Of a stretch of 64,000 bases of DNA, positions 13,639 to 25,118 are shown piece after piece (the first letter of the stretch is position 1; every line of letters begins with the position of its first letter). The DNA is from Balaenoptera acutorostrata. Lineage: Eukaryota > Chordata > Mammalia > Artiodactyla > Balaenopteridae. The notes beneath the pieces are model-generated. The model searched no databases and was not told where the DNA came from. It was given only the letters and a program-made list of their open reading frames with translations. The DNA lies in contig NC_080081.1 of assembly GCF_949987535.1 (NCBI RefSeq), positions 37,364,428-37,428,427 of the forward strand, read 5' to 3'. The translations under genes and the position numbers were made by a program.

Positions 13639-16220
13639 ATTTTTTTAATTTTATTTTTAAGGATAATTGACAGATTAAAGCAAAATATTGACAATGCCTT
13701 TTAGAGTTTGCAATATGTTTAGAAGTAGATCATATAACCGTAATAGGAAAAGGGTTAAGAGATGCAAGTGAAAGTATATCATTTTAAGGGTTTAACATTA
13801 TTTACATTTCTGTAGTATTATTAAAAATAGAGTATGATAAATTAGAGATGTGTGTTTTAAACCTTAGAGCAACAAGTAAACAATAATAAAAAGCAACCAT
13901 CTGGTATGCAGGGTAACCCAATAATAGAGAAAAAATAGAATACTAAAAACTATTCACTTAATCCAAAAATATATATGAAAAATTGAAAAAAAATAAAACC
14001 AGCTAAGAACAAATGGGTCATATAGTAAACAAAAAGCAAGAAGGTAGGTTGGAATCTAATAATTAAATTAATTTAAATTAAACATGCTAAATCATTTAAT
14101 TTAAAGACACATTTAAAGTCAGATGAGATGCAAAAGCAAGACACAATTCAATGTTTTTTTAAACAAAATTCTTACTTTAAATTTAAAAGTAAAAGGATAA
14201 AAATGACATACTATGAACTTTCTAAGCAGAACAAAGTTTGAGTCACTTTATATTGATAAAGAAAATGTGAACTTCAAAACAAGTAAATATTACCAGAGAT
14301 AAAGTGGAACATTTCATAATGATTAAATGCCAATATATCAAGAAAGCATAATGGTTGTACTCAACCACACAGTTTAATAATTCATAAAGTTAAAAAAGAG
14401 TTACAGACAAATTTATAATCATATTTGGAGTGTTCAACATTCTTCTCTCTGTAATTGATAGGAAACATATATGGAGAATCATTAAAGGTATAAAAGACAT
14501 TGAGCAATACTTTTAAATGTTTTGTCCTAATTGATATTTGGGGGACACTGTCCAATAAAGGAAAAATAAATAATTTTAAGTTCACATGAAATATTTACCA
14601 AGAAAGATACACCATAAAACAAATTTAAATAAATCTGAAACAAAATTTAAACAAAGCTCAAAGAATTGAAATTATATAGTAGATGCTATTTGACTAAAAT
14701 GAATTAAATTAGAAGTCAATAATAGAAAGATATATTGAAAATCCCAACATATTTGCTAATTAAACCACACATTTCTAAATAACTGGTCAATCAAAAATAA
14801 ATTACAAAAGAAAAGAGTATACAACCTAACACAATTTGTGCGATATAGCTAAAGTAGTGTTTAAGAATAAAATGTGGCTTTAAATAATTTCATTAGAAAA
14901 AAACCCAAAAATTCTAAAGTCAATAACCTAAGAATTCAAAAATTCTAAAATCAATAACCTAAGAATTCAAATATTCTAAAATCAATAACCTAAGCTTTTC
15001 ATTTAATACACAGAGAAAAGAAAAACAAAGAACATGAATTGAAGAAAGGGAAAGAGGAAATAAAAAGTTAATATCAGCAAAATTCTCAACCAATTAAAAA
15101 AATAACAAACTGTAATTTGACGTAGCAGACTAAAAAGAGAAATGAAACAGTCTGATGAAATCAAGATTGAACAAGGGGACATCAGTGCAGACCCTGCCAC
15201 ATTATATGGTAATAGGGATATATTATTTAAAACCTTTATGATAATAAATTTGGAAATTTAGATAAAAAATGAACAGCTTCCTAGAGAGTCAATATTACCA
15301 AATGGACTTAAAAATAAAAAGATCAATAAACATGTATTTAATTTCAACTGAACTTGTAATTATAAACCTTGAAATGAAGAAAACCCTGGAGCCTGAAAAC
15401 TTTAATAATGAACTATATGAAGTCTTATAAAAGAAATACCTTCAACCCTATGCAAACTATGTTAGCATATAGGGATTCAGAAAATACTTTCTTAATCATA
15501 TGATGATTGCAAAATCTAAACTTTGTTAGCTGAAACCAAAACTCTAAAACTAAAATCAAAACTTTGATAGCAAATCTAAAACATTAGGAGAAAGCAATAT
15601 ATAGAGCTATAACCTTTGGGGTTGTAGACTCAAATATATTAGCAGTAAATCAAACCAAATGTTATATAAAGAGAGAATATATGATCAAGTAGGGTTTAGT
15701 AGTAATGTGAATTTGTTAAGCTTTAAAGATTAATTGATATAATTTTCAATATTAATAAAATTTAAAATAAAATTAAGAAAGCTTATCCTCTCAACACATG
15801 CAGAACAACCATTTAACAAAATTCAGCACCATTCACAACTGAAACCCTCAGAAATTCAGGAAGAAACTTTCTCAGTATTATAAAAGCTATATATTAAAAA
15901 ATAAATGAGCAGCATCATACTTAATGGTTATGGACTAAATTTCTTCCTTGAAAGAAAGAAAATAACAACAAAAAAATTCTGTCTGCTTTTAACAACTCTA
16001 ATCAACAATGAACTGTAAGTCCTAGCTAGTACAATAAGGCAAGAGAAATAAATAAAATATAGAAAACATGTAGAATAAAATTATCTTAATCTTTAGATGA
16101 CATAATATTTGTGTATATGAAAATCACTATGACATCCAATGGAAAAAAAATGCCTCTAGCAAATTGAAAGTAGTTAGCAAGATTACAGAACATGATGAAA
16201 ATATAAAAATAAATGAGCAG
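13639..16220 (+). mobile_element. Ancient L1M-type LINE, ORF1-ORF2 spacer and ORF2
   Basis: Continues the element interrupted by the LTR. The spacer (13639-14000) is followed by decayed ORF2. Endonuclease-region phrases lie at about 14000-14600. Middle-region phrases at 14700-15300 include a counterpart of 'aacagaaagatatattgaaaatc'. Reverse-transcriptase-region phrases lie at 15360-16180; the 'ttagatgacataatatt' stretch near 16094 corresponds to the catalytic FADD block, now destroyed. Many stops and indels leave no usable frame. A 31-bp triplication sits at 14911-15000. The element is cut at 16220 by L1-A and resumes at about 30386. Confidence 0.8.
14911..15000 (+). repeat. 31-bp tandem triplication
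   Basis: Three copies, starting at 14911, 14942 and 14973, of a unit beginning 'attctaaaatcaataacct', with a few mismatches. It lies inside the ancient L1M ORF2 and is absent from the L1 pattern, so it arose after insertion by local duplication. Confidence 0.9.
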
Positions 16221-16905
16221 AGATTCAAGATGGAGGAGGAACAGGAGGATGTGGAGTTCATCTCTCTCTGTGGATCAACCAGGAGTACAACTATAGATGC
16301 AACAATTCTCAGAGAACACCAGCTGAAAACTAGTGGAAGGTCTTGGACACCAGAAAGGACTATAAAGATCCCTGCATAACTGGGTAGGATGGAAAAAAGA
16401 AGGGAGAAGGAGGAGGAGAGGAAGGGGGATGGGACCTGCACAACGGGGCAGTGGGGCTGAAGCAGAGGAGAGATTCCCAAATCTGGGGAAACTGCCTCTC
16501 CATCAGGGAAATCGATTGGGACAGAAGGGAAGCATTTGAGGCTGTTGGAAGAGGGTGAAAGCAGCTGATCTGTGGCAGAGGGGACAGAGTGAGAAATATA
16601 CAGACAGTCCATACCTTGGCCTTACGTGTCCCAGAGTGAGACGTGTGTTCACAGGTGTGTGAGGGGGCTGGGAGCTGGAGTGTAGGGATTGGAGAACAGG
16701 CTCAGGGCAAGAACTGCTGTTGGATGTGGGGAGATGGACTGAGGGGATGGGAAGGAAGAAATCCACAGCAGGGAATGCCTACAGAGAACACTGGGCTGCC
16801 ATGGAATCAGGGTGCTACTGCTGAGTCACACGCAGGGAGAGGAGCTACTATTGAAACCTCTCTCTCTCCCACACACCAGTGGTGTCCGCTGAGAAATTAA
16901 AAAAA

Positions 16906-17059
16906 CCCTCAGAGCTGGCCCTCATGTGCCAACTTCAGGGCATTAAAAAAAAAAAAAAAAAAACCTCTCAGGACTGGTCCTCATGCACCTGCTGCCAGGC
17001 ATCAGAAAAAGCCTGGCCAGGGCTGGCCCTCATGTGTCTTATGCCAGGCGCCAGAAAAG
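16906..17059 (+). repeat. Threefold ~50-bp repeat in the L1 5' UTR
   Basis: Three units begin near 16906, 16964 and 17011. Each contains a form of 'gctggccctcatgtg' followed by a 'ccaggcatcagaaaa' form. The first ends in a 19-base A run. This resembles the short repeated promoter units seen in L1 5' UTRs of other mammals, though I do not know this exact unit. Confidence 0.8.
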
Positions 17060-17639
17060 ATACTCACTAAGGCCATATCTGTTGTGCATGTGGCCACTGG
17101 CTTCCCTGCATGTTTGGCGCTGCCGGGGATACTGTGATCCAAGCAGTCATACAACCACTGTGCCCTGTACTCACCAGGGCAGACCCAAGAGCTCCAAGGA
17201 AACCTCGGGACGAGACTCCTGTGGGTGGACCACATGCAGAGGTGGAGATAAAACCAAAGCTGAACCCCAGGAATGGGGCGACTAAGGAAGAAGATCAAAA
17301 ATCTTTCCATCAGCTGTACAAGCGGCAGATTAAATCCCTGCAATCAGCTAGGTAGACCTGGCATCTATGGAATGTCTGAGTTGACAATGAGTGTTCCCAC
17401 AAATGAAAATGGTCTAGTTCTGGCAGCTGTGGACTTTGGGGACAAGCACAAGCAGGAACTGGGCCAGATCAGAGTCTGAGTGCTCCCCACAGGGCTCACA
17501 GCAAGTCCACAGACCAGCACAGAGACAGAGGAGAGCCTCTTGGGGAGGCAGAGGTAGCCTGTGGCTCATGGTATGTGCAAGGACACTTACAGCAGAGACC
17601 CCAGAGAAACATATTATTACTATTAATTTTATTATGTTT

Positions 17640-18596
17640 TGATTCATTGTGTTGTTGGTTCCAGCTTTTTTGTTGGGTTTTTTCTTCTTTCCTTATTTTT
17701 ATTAAATTTGTTTCTTATTGTAGTTTTTTAAAAATTTAGTCTGTTGGTTTCTCTGTATTTTATTACATATTTTTTATTTTTTATATATTTCTTTTCTTAC
17801 ATTGTTTTCTGTTGTTCTGTGTTCTTTTCCCTTATTTTTTCTTCTTATTCTTTAATATTTTTCATTTTTTATACATTTCCATTTCTACTTGGCTTTTCTG
17901 TTGTCCTATGTTTTTTCCCTTTTTATTTTATTTTATTATTATTATTTTCTAATTATTTTTATCAGTTTGTTCTGTTTCCTTGCTTTATTCTTCAGTTGGC
18001 ACACTGCTTTAGTTTTGTTTTTAGGTTATCTGTTTTTATTACTTTTAATCCAATTGTTTGATTTCGTTTTTGAGTTATTCTATTTGTCTGGTTGTTCTCG
18101 TGCTTTTTGTTTCATTTGGTTCTGTTTTTGTTTCTTTTATGTGTGTGTGTTTCCTTCTTTCTGTTTTTCTTTGTTTGATTTTGTTTTTACCATTTCTCTG
18201 GGATTTTGCTTGTCTTTTTTAAAATATATTTTATATTTTCATATTTCTATTTCTACATTGCTTTTCTGTTATTTTGTCTTCTTTCCCCTTACTCTTTTTC
18301 TTTTTCGTATCATTTTTGTCAGGTTGTTTTGTTTCTTTGCTTCATCCTTTAGTTGGTGCTCTGCTTTGCTTTTGTTTTTTTGTATTTGTGTTTTGTCAGC
18401 TTTCTTTTTAATTGTTTGATTGTGTTCTTGGGTTCTTTTACTGCTCTTGTTGTTCTCTTGCTTTTGCATTTATTTGGTTCTGTTTCTGTTTCATTTGTGT
18501 GTGTGTGCGTGATTTATTGTTTCTGTTTTTGTTTGTTTGATTTTACTGTTTACCATTTGTCTGGGGTTTTGTTAGTCTTTTTTTTTTTTTTTTTTA
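17640..18596 (+). repeat. T-rich tract of the L1 5' UTR with ~357-bp tandem duplication
   Basis: Almost a kilobase of TTTC/TTTG-like sequence, ending in a T17 run. Two related units are offset by about 357 bp: the 'agttgg' marker and its surroundings occur at 17994 and again at 18351, followed in both by matching text to about 18200 and 18565. The long open frames seen across it (for example 17889-18419) are Phe/Leu/Ser-rich translations of the T bias, not genes. Confidence 0.75.
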
Positions 18597-18599
18597 ATG

Positions 18600-18712
18600 C
18601 CCTTTATTGCCAGGATGAGCAACTTGCGGGATCTTGGTTCCTCAACCAGAAGTCAGGCCTGAGGGTCTCAGGTGGAAGCACCAAGTCCAGGATGCTGGAC
18701 CACTAAAGAATT
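18600..18712 (-). mobile_element. SINE-like segment inside the L1-A 5' UTR
   Basis: On the minus strand this reads as a tRNA-SINE head. 'gggaattctttagtggtccagca' type sequence is followed by 'ggttgaggaaccaagatcccgcaag', like the start of CHR SINEs, and a T17 run lies to its left. No TSD is visible. It may therefore be a stable part of the 5' UTR of this L1 subfamily rather than an independent insertion. Confidence 0.5.
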
Positions 18713-19124
18713 CCCAGCCCTAGGGAAGATAAATCACCCAGAGCTCTCACAGAGGCCTCTATCTGAATCCAAGGCCCAGCTCCACTCAACTGCCAGCAGC
18801 TCCCAGCAATGGATGCCTCACAAGAAGCAACAAATAAGACAAGAACACAAACCCACCCATAAGCACACTGACTGTCTAAAGTCATACTAAGCTCACAGAC
18901 ACCCCAAAACACACAATCTGACATGGCCCTCCACACCAGAGGGAAAAGACTCAGCTCCACCCACCAGAACACAGGCACCAGTCCCTCCCATCAGGAATTC
19001 TATACAAGGAACTGGATGAAACTTACCAACGGGGGCAGAGAATGGAAGAAAGAGGAACTACGACTCTGCAGCCTAGGGAAAGGAGAACTCAAATATCGTA
19101 AATCAGAAAAAAAGAGAAGACAAA

Positions 19125-19987
19125 AATGTCTTTCAGGCAAAGGAGCAAGATAAAAACCCACAAGACCAAATAAGTGAGGAGGAAATAGGCAAACTACCTG
19201 AAAAAGAATTCAGAGTAATGATAGTAAAGATGATACAAAATCTCAGAAAAAGAATAGAGAAAATACAAGAAAAAATTAACAAGAACCAAGAAGAACAAAA
19301 GAGCAAATGAACAGTAATGAACAACACAATAACTGAAATTAAAAATACTCTAGAATGAAGCAATAGCAGAATACCTCAGGCAGTAGAACATATAAGTGAG
19401 CTGGAAGACAGAATGGTAGAAAACACAGCTGTAGAACAAAATAAAGAAAAATGAATGAAAAGAATGGAGGACAATCTCAGAGACCTCTGGGGCAACATTA
19501 AGCAGAGCAACATTCGAATTATAGGTGTGCCAGAAGAAGAAGAATAAAAGAAAGGGTCTCAGAAAATATTTGCAGAGATAATTGTTGACAACTTCCACAA
19601 CATGGGAAAAGAAAGAGTCAATCAAGTTCAGGAAGTGCAGACAATCCATACAGGATAAACCCAAGGAGAAACAGGCTGAGAAACATATTAAACAAACTAA
19701 CAAAAATTAAACACAAACGAAAAATATTAAAAGAAGCAAGGGAAAAGCAAAAAATAACAAACAAGTGAATGCCCATACGGTTAACAGTTGATCTTTCAGC
19801 AGCAACTCCACAGGCCAGAAGGGAGTGGCAAGATATATTTAAAGTGATGAAAGTGAAAAACCTAAAACCAAGATTACTCTACCCAGCAAAGATCTCATTC
19901 AGATTCAATGGAGAAATCAAAAGCTTTACAGAAAAACAAAAGTAAAGAGAATTCAACACCACCAAACCAGCTTTAAAACAAATGCTA
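19125..19987 (+). pseudogene. L1-A ORF1 (RNA-binding protein), broken, 5' part
   Basis: L1 ORF1p is a trimeric coiled-coil RNA-binding chaperone that coats L1 RNA. This copy starts at or near the ATG at 19125 and aligns along its whole length with L1-B ORF1 (20130-21035). It has several stops and frame changes, for example stops near 19152, 19308 and 19544. The RRM-region counterpart ('attcgaattataggtgtgcca') is near 19512. The last codons were separated by the insertion of L1-B at 19988 and continue at 26113-26128. It cannot make a full protein. Confidence 0.85.
19975..19987 (+). repeat. Left TSD of L1-B
   Basis: The 13-mer AAAACAAATGCTA occurs here and again at 26100-26112. L1-A ORF1 reads straight across the two copies, so they mark the L1-B target site. 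Confidence 0.9.
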
Positions 19988-20129
19988 GAGTCAGCTCTAC
20001 CCACCACCAGAGCCTCCCATCAAGCCTCTTAGATAGTCTCAATCACCAGAGGGCAGACAACAGAAGCAAGAAAAACTACAATCCTGCAGCCTGTGGTCCA
20101 AAAACCACAGTTACAGAAAGACAGAGAAG

Positions 20130-21035
20130 ATGAAAAGGCAGAGGGCTATGTACCAGATGAAGGAACAAGAAAAAACCACAGAAAAACAACTAAATGAAGT
20201 GGAGATAGGCAACCTTCCAGAAAAAGAATTCAGAATAATGATAGTGAAGATGATCCAGGACCTCGGAATAAGAATGGAGGCAAAGATTGAGAAGATGCAA
20301 GAAATGATTAACAAAGACCTAGAAGAATTAAAGAACAAACAAACAGAGATGACCAATACAATAACTGAAATGAAAACTACTCTAGAAGGAATCAATAGCA
20401 GAATAACTGAGGCAGAAGAACGGATAAGTGACCTGGAAGACAGAATGGTGGAATTCACTGCTGCAGAACAGACTAAAGAAAAAAGAATGAAAAGAAATGA
20501 AGACAGCCTAAGAGACCTCTGGGACAACATTAAACGCAACAACATTCGCATTATAGGGGTCCCAGAAGGAGAAGAGAGAGAGAAAGGACCCGAGAAAATA
20601 TTTGAAGAGATTATAGTCGAAAACTTCCCTAACATGGGAAAGGAAATAGCCACCCAAGTCCAGGAAACGCAGAGAGTCCCATACAGAATAAACCCAAGGA
20701 GAAACACGCCGAGACACATAGTAATCAAAGTGGCAAAAATTAAAGACAAAGAAAAATTACTGAAAGCAGCAAGGGAAAAACGACAAATAACATACAAGGG
20801 AACTCCCATAAGGTTAACAGCTGATTTCTCAGCAGAAACTCTGCAAGCCAGAAGGGAGTGGCATGATATACTTAAAGTGATGAAAGGGAAGAACCTACAA
20901 CCAAGATTACTCTACCCGGCAAGGATCTCATTCAGATTCGATGGAGAAATCAAAAGCTTTACAGACAAGCAAAAGCTAAGAGAATTCAGCACCACCAAAC
21001 CAGCTCTACAACAAATGCTAAAGGAACTTCTCTAA
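20130..21035 (+). CDS. L1-B ORF1 protein, intact (301 aa)
   Basis: L1 ORF1p binds L1 RNA in cis, forms trimers and acts as a nucleic-acid chaperone in the cytoplasmic and nuclear RNP (family knowledge). The frame is open from the ATG at 20130. Residues about 30-130 are heptad-rich, charged coiled coil. Residues about 137-210 are the RRM, starting at [13 protein letters not shown]. Residues about 215-300 are the C-terminal domain with [14 protein letters not shown]. The start is supported by the same ATG in L1-C (30605) and by the lack of an upstream in-frame alternative in the short leader. The ORF2 start follows 58 bp after the stop. The copy has no promoter region, so expression would need readthrough from elsewhere. 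Confidence 0.9.
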   Translation: MKRQRAMYQMKEQEKTTEKQLNEVEIGNLPEKEFRIMIVKMIQDLGIRMEAKIEKMQEMINKDLEELKNKQTEMTNTITEMKTTLEGINSRITEAEERISDLEDRMVEFTAAEQTKEKRMKRNEDSLRDLWDNIKRNNIRIIGVPEGEEREKGPEKIFEEIIVENFPNMGKEIATQVQETQRVPYRINPRRNTPRHIVIKVAKIKDKEKLLKAAREKRQITYKGTPIRLTADFSAETLQARREWHDILKVMKGKNLQPRLLYPARISFRFDGEIKSFTDKQKLREFSTTKPALQQMLKELL

Positions 21036-21093
21036 GTGGGAAACACAAGAGAAGAAAAGGACCTACAAAAACAAACCCAAAACAATTAAGAAA

Positions 21094-24000
21094 ATGGTCA
21101 TAGGAACATACATATCGATAATTACCTTAAATGTGAATGGATTAAATGCCCCAACCAAAAGACATAGACTGGCTGAATGGATACAAAAACAAGACCCATA
21201 TATATGCTGTCTACAAGAGACCCACTTCAGACCTAGGGACACATACAGACTGAAAGTGAGGGGATGGAAAAAGATATTCCATGCAAATGGAAATCAAAAG
21301 AAAGCTGGAGTAGCTATACTCATATCAGATAAAATAGACTTTAAAATAAAGAATGTTACAAGAGACAAGGAAGGACACTACATAATGATCCAGGGATCAA
21401 TCCAAGAAGAAGATATAACAATTATAAATATATATGCACCCAACATAGGAGCACCTCAATACATAAGGCAACTGCTAACAGCTATAAAAGAGGAAATCAA
21501 CAGTAACAAAATAATAGTGGGGGACTTTAACACCTCACTTACACCAACGGACAGATCATCCAAAATGAAAATAAATAAGGAAACAGAAGCTTTAAATGAC
21601 ACAATAGACCAGATAGATTTAATTGATATATATAGGACATTCCATCCAAAAACGGCAGATTACACGTTCTTCTCAAGTGCGCACGGAACATTCTCCAGGA
21701 TAGATCACATCTTGGGTCACAAATCAAGCCTCAGTAAATTTAAGAAAATTGAAATCATATCAAGCATCTTTTCTGACCACAGCGCTATGAGATTAGAAAT
21801 GAATTACAGGGAAAAAAACGTAAAAAAGACAAACACATGGAGGCTAAACAATACGTTACTAAATAACCAAGAGATCACTGAAGAAATCAAACAGGAAATA
21901 AAAAAATACCTAGAGACAAATGACAATGAAAACACGACGACCCAAAACCTATGGGATGCAGCAAAAGCGGTTCTAAGAGGGAAGTTTATAGCTATACAAG
22001 CCTACCTAAAGAAACAAGAAAAATCTCAAGTAAACAATCTAACCTTACACCTAAAGAAACTAGAGAAAGAAGAACAAACAAAACCCAAAGTTAGCAGAAG
22101 GAAAGAAATCATAAAGATCAGAGCAGAAATAAATGAAATAGAAACAAAGAAAACAATAGCAAAGATCAATAAAACTAAAAGTTGGTTCTTTGAGAAGATA
22201 AACAAAATTGATAAGCCATTAGCCAGACTCATCAAGAAAAAGAGGGAGAGGACTCAAATCAATAAAATCAGAAACAAAAAAGGAGAAGTTACAACAGACA
22301 CCGCAGAAATACAAAACATCCTAAGAGACTACTACAAGCAACTTTATGCCAATAAAATGGACAACCTGGAAGAAATAGACAAATTCTTAGAAAGGTATAA
22401 CCTTCCAAGACTGAATCAGGAAGAAACAGAAAATATGAACAGACCAATCACAAGTAATGAAATTGAAACTGTGATTAAAAATCTTCCAACAAACAAAAGT
22501 CCAGGACCAGATGGCTTCACAGGTGAATTCTATCAAACATTTAGAGAAGAGCTAACACCCATCCTTCTCAAACTCTTCCAAAAAATTGCAGAGGAAGGAA
22601 CACTCCCAAACTCATTCTATGAGGCCACCATCACCCTGATACCAAAACCAGACAAAGACACTACAAAAAAAGAAAATTACAGACCAATATCACTGATGAA
22701 TATAGATGCAAAAATCCTCAACAAAATACTAGCAAACAGAATCCAACAACACATTAAAAGGATCATACACCACGATGAAGTGGGATTTATCCCAGGGATG
22801 CAGATTCTTCAATATACGCAAATCAATCAATGTGATACACCATATTAACAAATTGAAGAATAAAAACCATATGATCATCTCAATAGATGCAGAAAAAGCT
22901 TTTGACAAAATTCAACACCCATTTCTGATAAAAACTCTCCAGAAAGTGGGCATAGAGGGAACCTACCTCAACATAATAAAGGCCATATATGACAAACCCA
23001 CAGCAAACATCATTCTCAATGGTGAAAAACTGAAAGCATTTCCTCTAAGATCAGGAACGAGACAAGGATGTCCACTCTCACCACTATTATTCAACATAGT
23101 TCTGGAAGTCCTAGCCATGGCAATCAGAGAAGAAAAAGAAATAAAAAGAATACAAATTGGAAAAGAAGAAGTAAAACTGTCACTGTTTGCGGATGACATG
23201 ATACTATACATAGAGAATCCTAAAACTGCCACCAGAAAACTGCTAGAGCTAATTAATGAATATGGTAAAGTTGCAGGTTACAAAATTAATGCACAGAAAT
23301 CTCTTGCATTCCTATACACTAATGATGAAAAATCTGAAAGAGAAATTATGGAAACACTCCCATTTACCATTGCAACAAAAAGAATAAAATACCTAGGAAT
23401 AAACCTACCTAAGGAGACAAAAGACCTGTATGCAGAAAACTATAAGACACTGATGAAAGAAATTAAAGATGATACAAATAGATGGAGAGATATACCATGT
23501 TCTTGGATTGGAAGAATCAACATTGTGAAAATGAGTATACTACCCAAAGCAATCTACAGATTCAATGCAATCCCTATCAAATTACCAATGGCATTTTTTA
23601 CGGAGCTAGAACAAATCATCTTAAAATTTGTATGGAGACACAAAAGACCCCGAATAGCCAAAGCAGTCTTGAGGCAAAAAAAATGGAGCTGGAGGAATCA
23701 GACTCCCTGACTTCAGACTATACTACAAAGCTACAGTAATCAAGACAATATGGTACTGGCACAAAAACAGAAACATAGATCAATGGAACAAGATAGAAAG
23801 CCCAGAGATTAACCCACGCACCTATGGTCAACTAATCTATAACAAAGGAGGCAAAGATATACAATGGAGAAAAGACAGTCTCTTCAATAAGTGGTGCTGG
23901 GAAAACTGGACAGCTACATGTAAAAGAATGAAATTAGAATACTCCCTAACACCATATACAAAAATTAACTCAAAATGGATTAGAGACCTAAATATAAGAC

Positions 24001-24911
24001 TGGACACTATAAAACTCTTAGAGGAAAACATAGGAAGAACACTCTTTGACATAAATCACAGCAAGATCTTTTTTGATCCACCTCCTAGAGTAATGGAAAT
24101 AAAAACAAAAATAAACAAGTGGGACCTAATGAAACTTCAAAGCTTTTGCACAGCAAAGGAAACCATAAACAAGACAAAAAGACAACCCTCAGAATGGGAG
24201 AAAATATTTGCAAATGAATCAACTGACAAAGGATTAATCTCCAAAATATATAAACAGCTCATTCAGCTCAATATCAAAGAAACAAACACCCCAATCCAAA
24301 AATGGGCAGAAGACCTAAATAGACATTTCTCCAAAGAAGACATACAGACGGCCACGAAGCACATGAAAAGATGCTCAACATCACTAATTATTAGAGAAAT
24401 GCAAATCAAAACTACAATGAGGTATCACCTCACTCCTGTTAGAATGGGCATCATCAGAAAATCTACAAACAACAAATGCTGGAGAGGGTGTGGAGAAAAG
24501 GGAACCCTCTTGCACTGTTGGTGGGAATGTAAATTGATACAGCCACTATGGAGAACAATATGGAGGTTCCTTAAAAAACTAAAAATAGAATTACCATATG
24601 ACCCAGCAATCCCACTACTGGGCATATACCCAGAGAAAACCGTAATTCAAAAGGACACATGCACCCGAATGTTCATTGCAGCACTATTTACAATAGCCAG
24701 GTCATGGAAGCAACCTAAATGCCCATCAACAGACGAATGGATAAAGAAGTTGTGGTACATATATACAATGGAATATTACTCAGCCATAAAAAGGAACGAA
24801 ATTGAGTCATTTGTTGAGACGTGGATGGATCTAGAGACTGTCATACAGAGTGAAGTAAGTCAGAAAGAGAAAAACAAATATCGTATATTAATGCATGTAT
24901 GTGGAACCTAG
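21094..24911 (+). pseudogene. L1-B ORF2 (endonuclease-reverse transcriptase), two frameshifts
   Basis: ORF2p nicks target DNA and reverse-transcribes L1 RNA there. The 3818-bp region would code about 1272 aa, near the usual L1 length. The endonuclease segment is complete: N13 and E42 near the start, then [14 protein letters not shown] and SDHSA. The RT catalytic FADD is at 23186-23197. The Cys motif (CX3C-X7-H-X4-C) is at 24477-24530. Two breaks split it. A 2-nt loss near 22803 shows against L1-C, which has 'gcaaggattc' where L1-B has 'gcagattc'. A frame change lies at the A8 run 23676-23683. The open pieces are 21094-22848, 22775-23710 and 23928-24911. The second break is in a homopolymer and could be an assembly error; the first is less likely to be. 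Confidence 0.9.
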
Positions 24912-25118
24912 AAAAATGGTACAGATGAGCCAGTTTGCAGGGCAGAAGTTGAGACACAGATGTAGAGAATGGACATATGGACACCAAGGGGGGAAAACTG
25001 CAGTGAGGTGGGGATGGTGGTGTGCTGAATTGGGCGATTGGGATTGACATGTATACACTGATGTGTATAAAACTGATGCCTAATAAGAACCTGCAGTATA
25101 AAAAAACAAACAAAACAA
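24912..25118 (+). mobile_element. L1-B 3' UTR and weak tail
   Basis: Short L1 3' UTR matching that of L1-C (35290-35480). It ends in 'aataagaacctgcagtat' followed by an A-rich, impure run (25100-25118). The AATAAG-like signal is non-canonical, which fits transcription running past it into the flank now found at 25119-26039. Confidence 0.8.

Larger units (their letters stand above)
16221..19124 (+). mobile_element. L1-A 5' UTR (full-length L1 start)
   Basis: Starts with 'agattcaagatggagga', the usual head of a cetartiodactyl L1, so this copy is not 5' truncated. It contains GC-rich promoter-like sequence (16221-17630) with a threefold ~50-bp repeat. A strongly T-rich block (17640-18596) contains a ~357-bp tandem duplication. 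A SINE-like segment follows (18600-18712), then a 3' part leading to the ORF1 start. By family knowledge the L1 5' UTR carries an internal RNA polymerase II promoter. No intact coding frame belongs here. Confidence 0.8.

Noticed and set aside
17889..18419. 176-codon open frame rich in Phe, Leu and Ser that looks like a membrane protein
   Set aside because: It is a translation of the T-rich L1 5' UTR tract; overlapping frames on the same strand look alike.
24477..24530. Host zinc-finger protein suggested by a Cys/His motif
   Set aside because: It is the C-terminal Cys motif of L1 ORF2, repeated at the same place in the other L1 copies.
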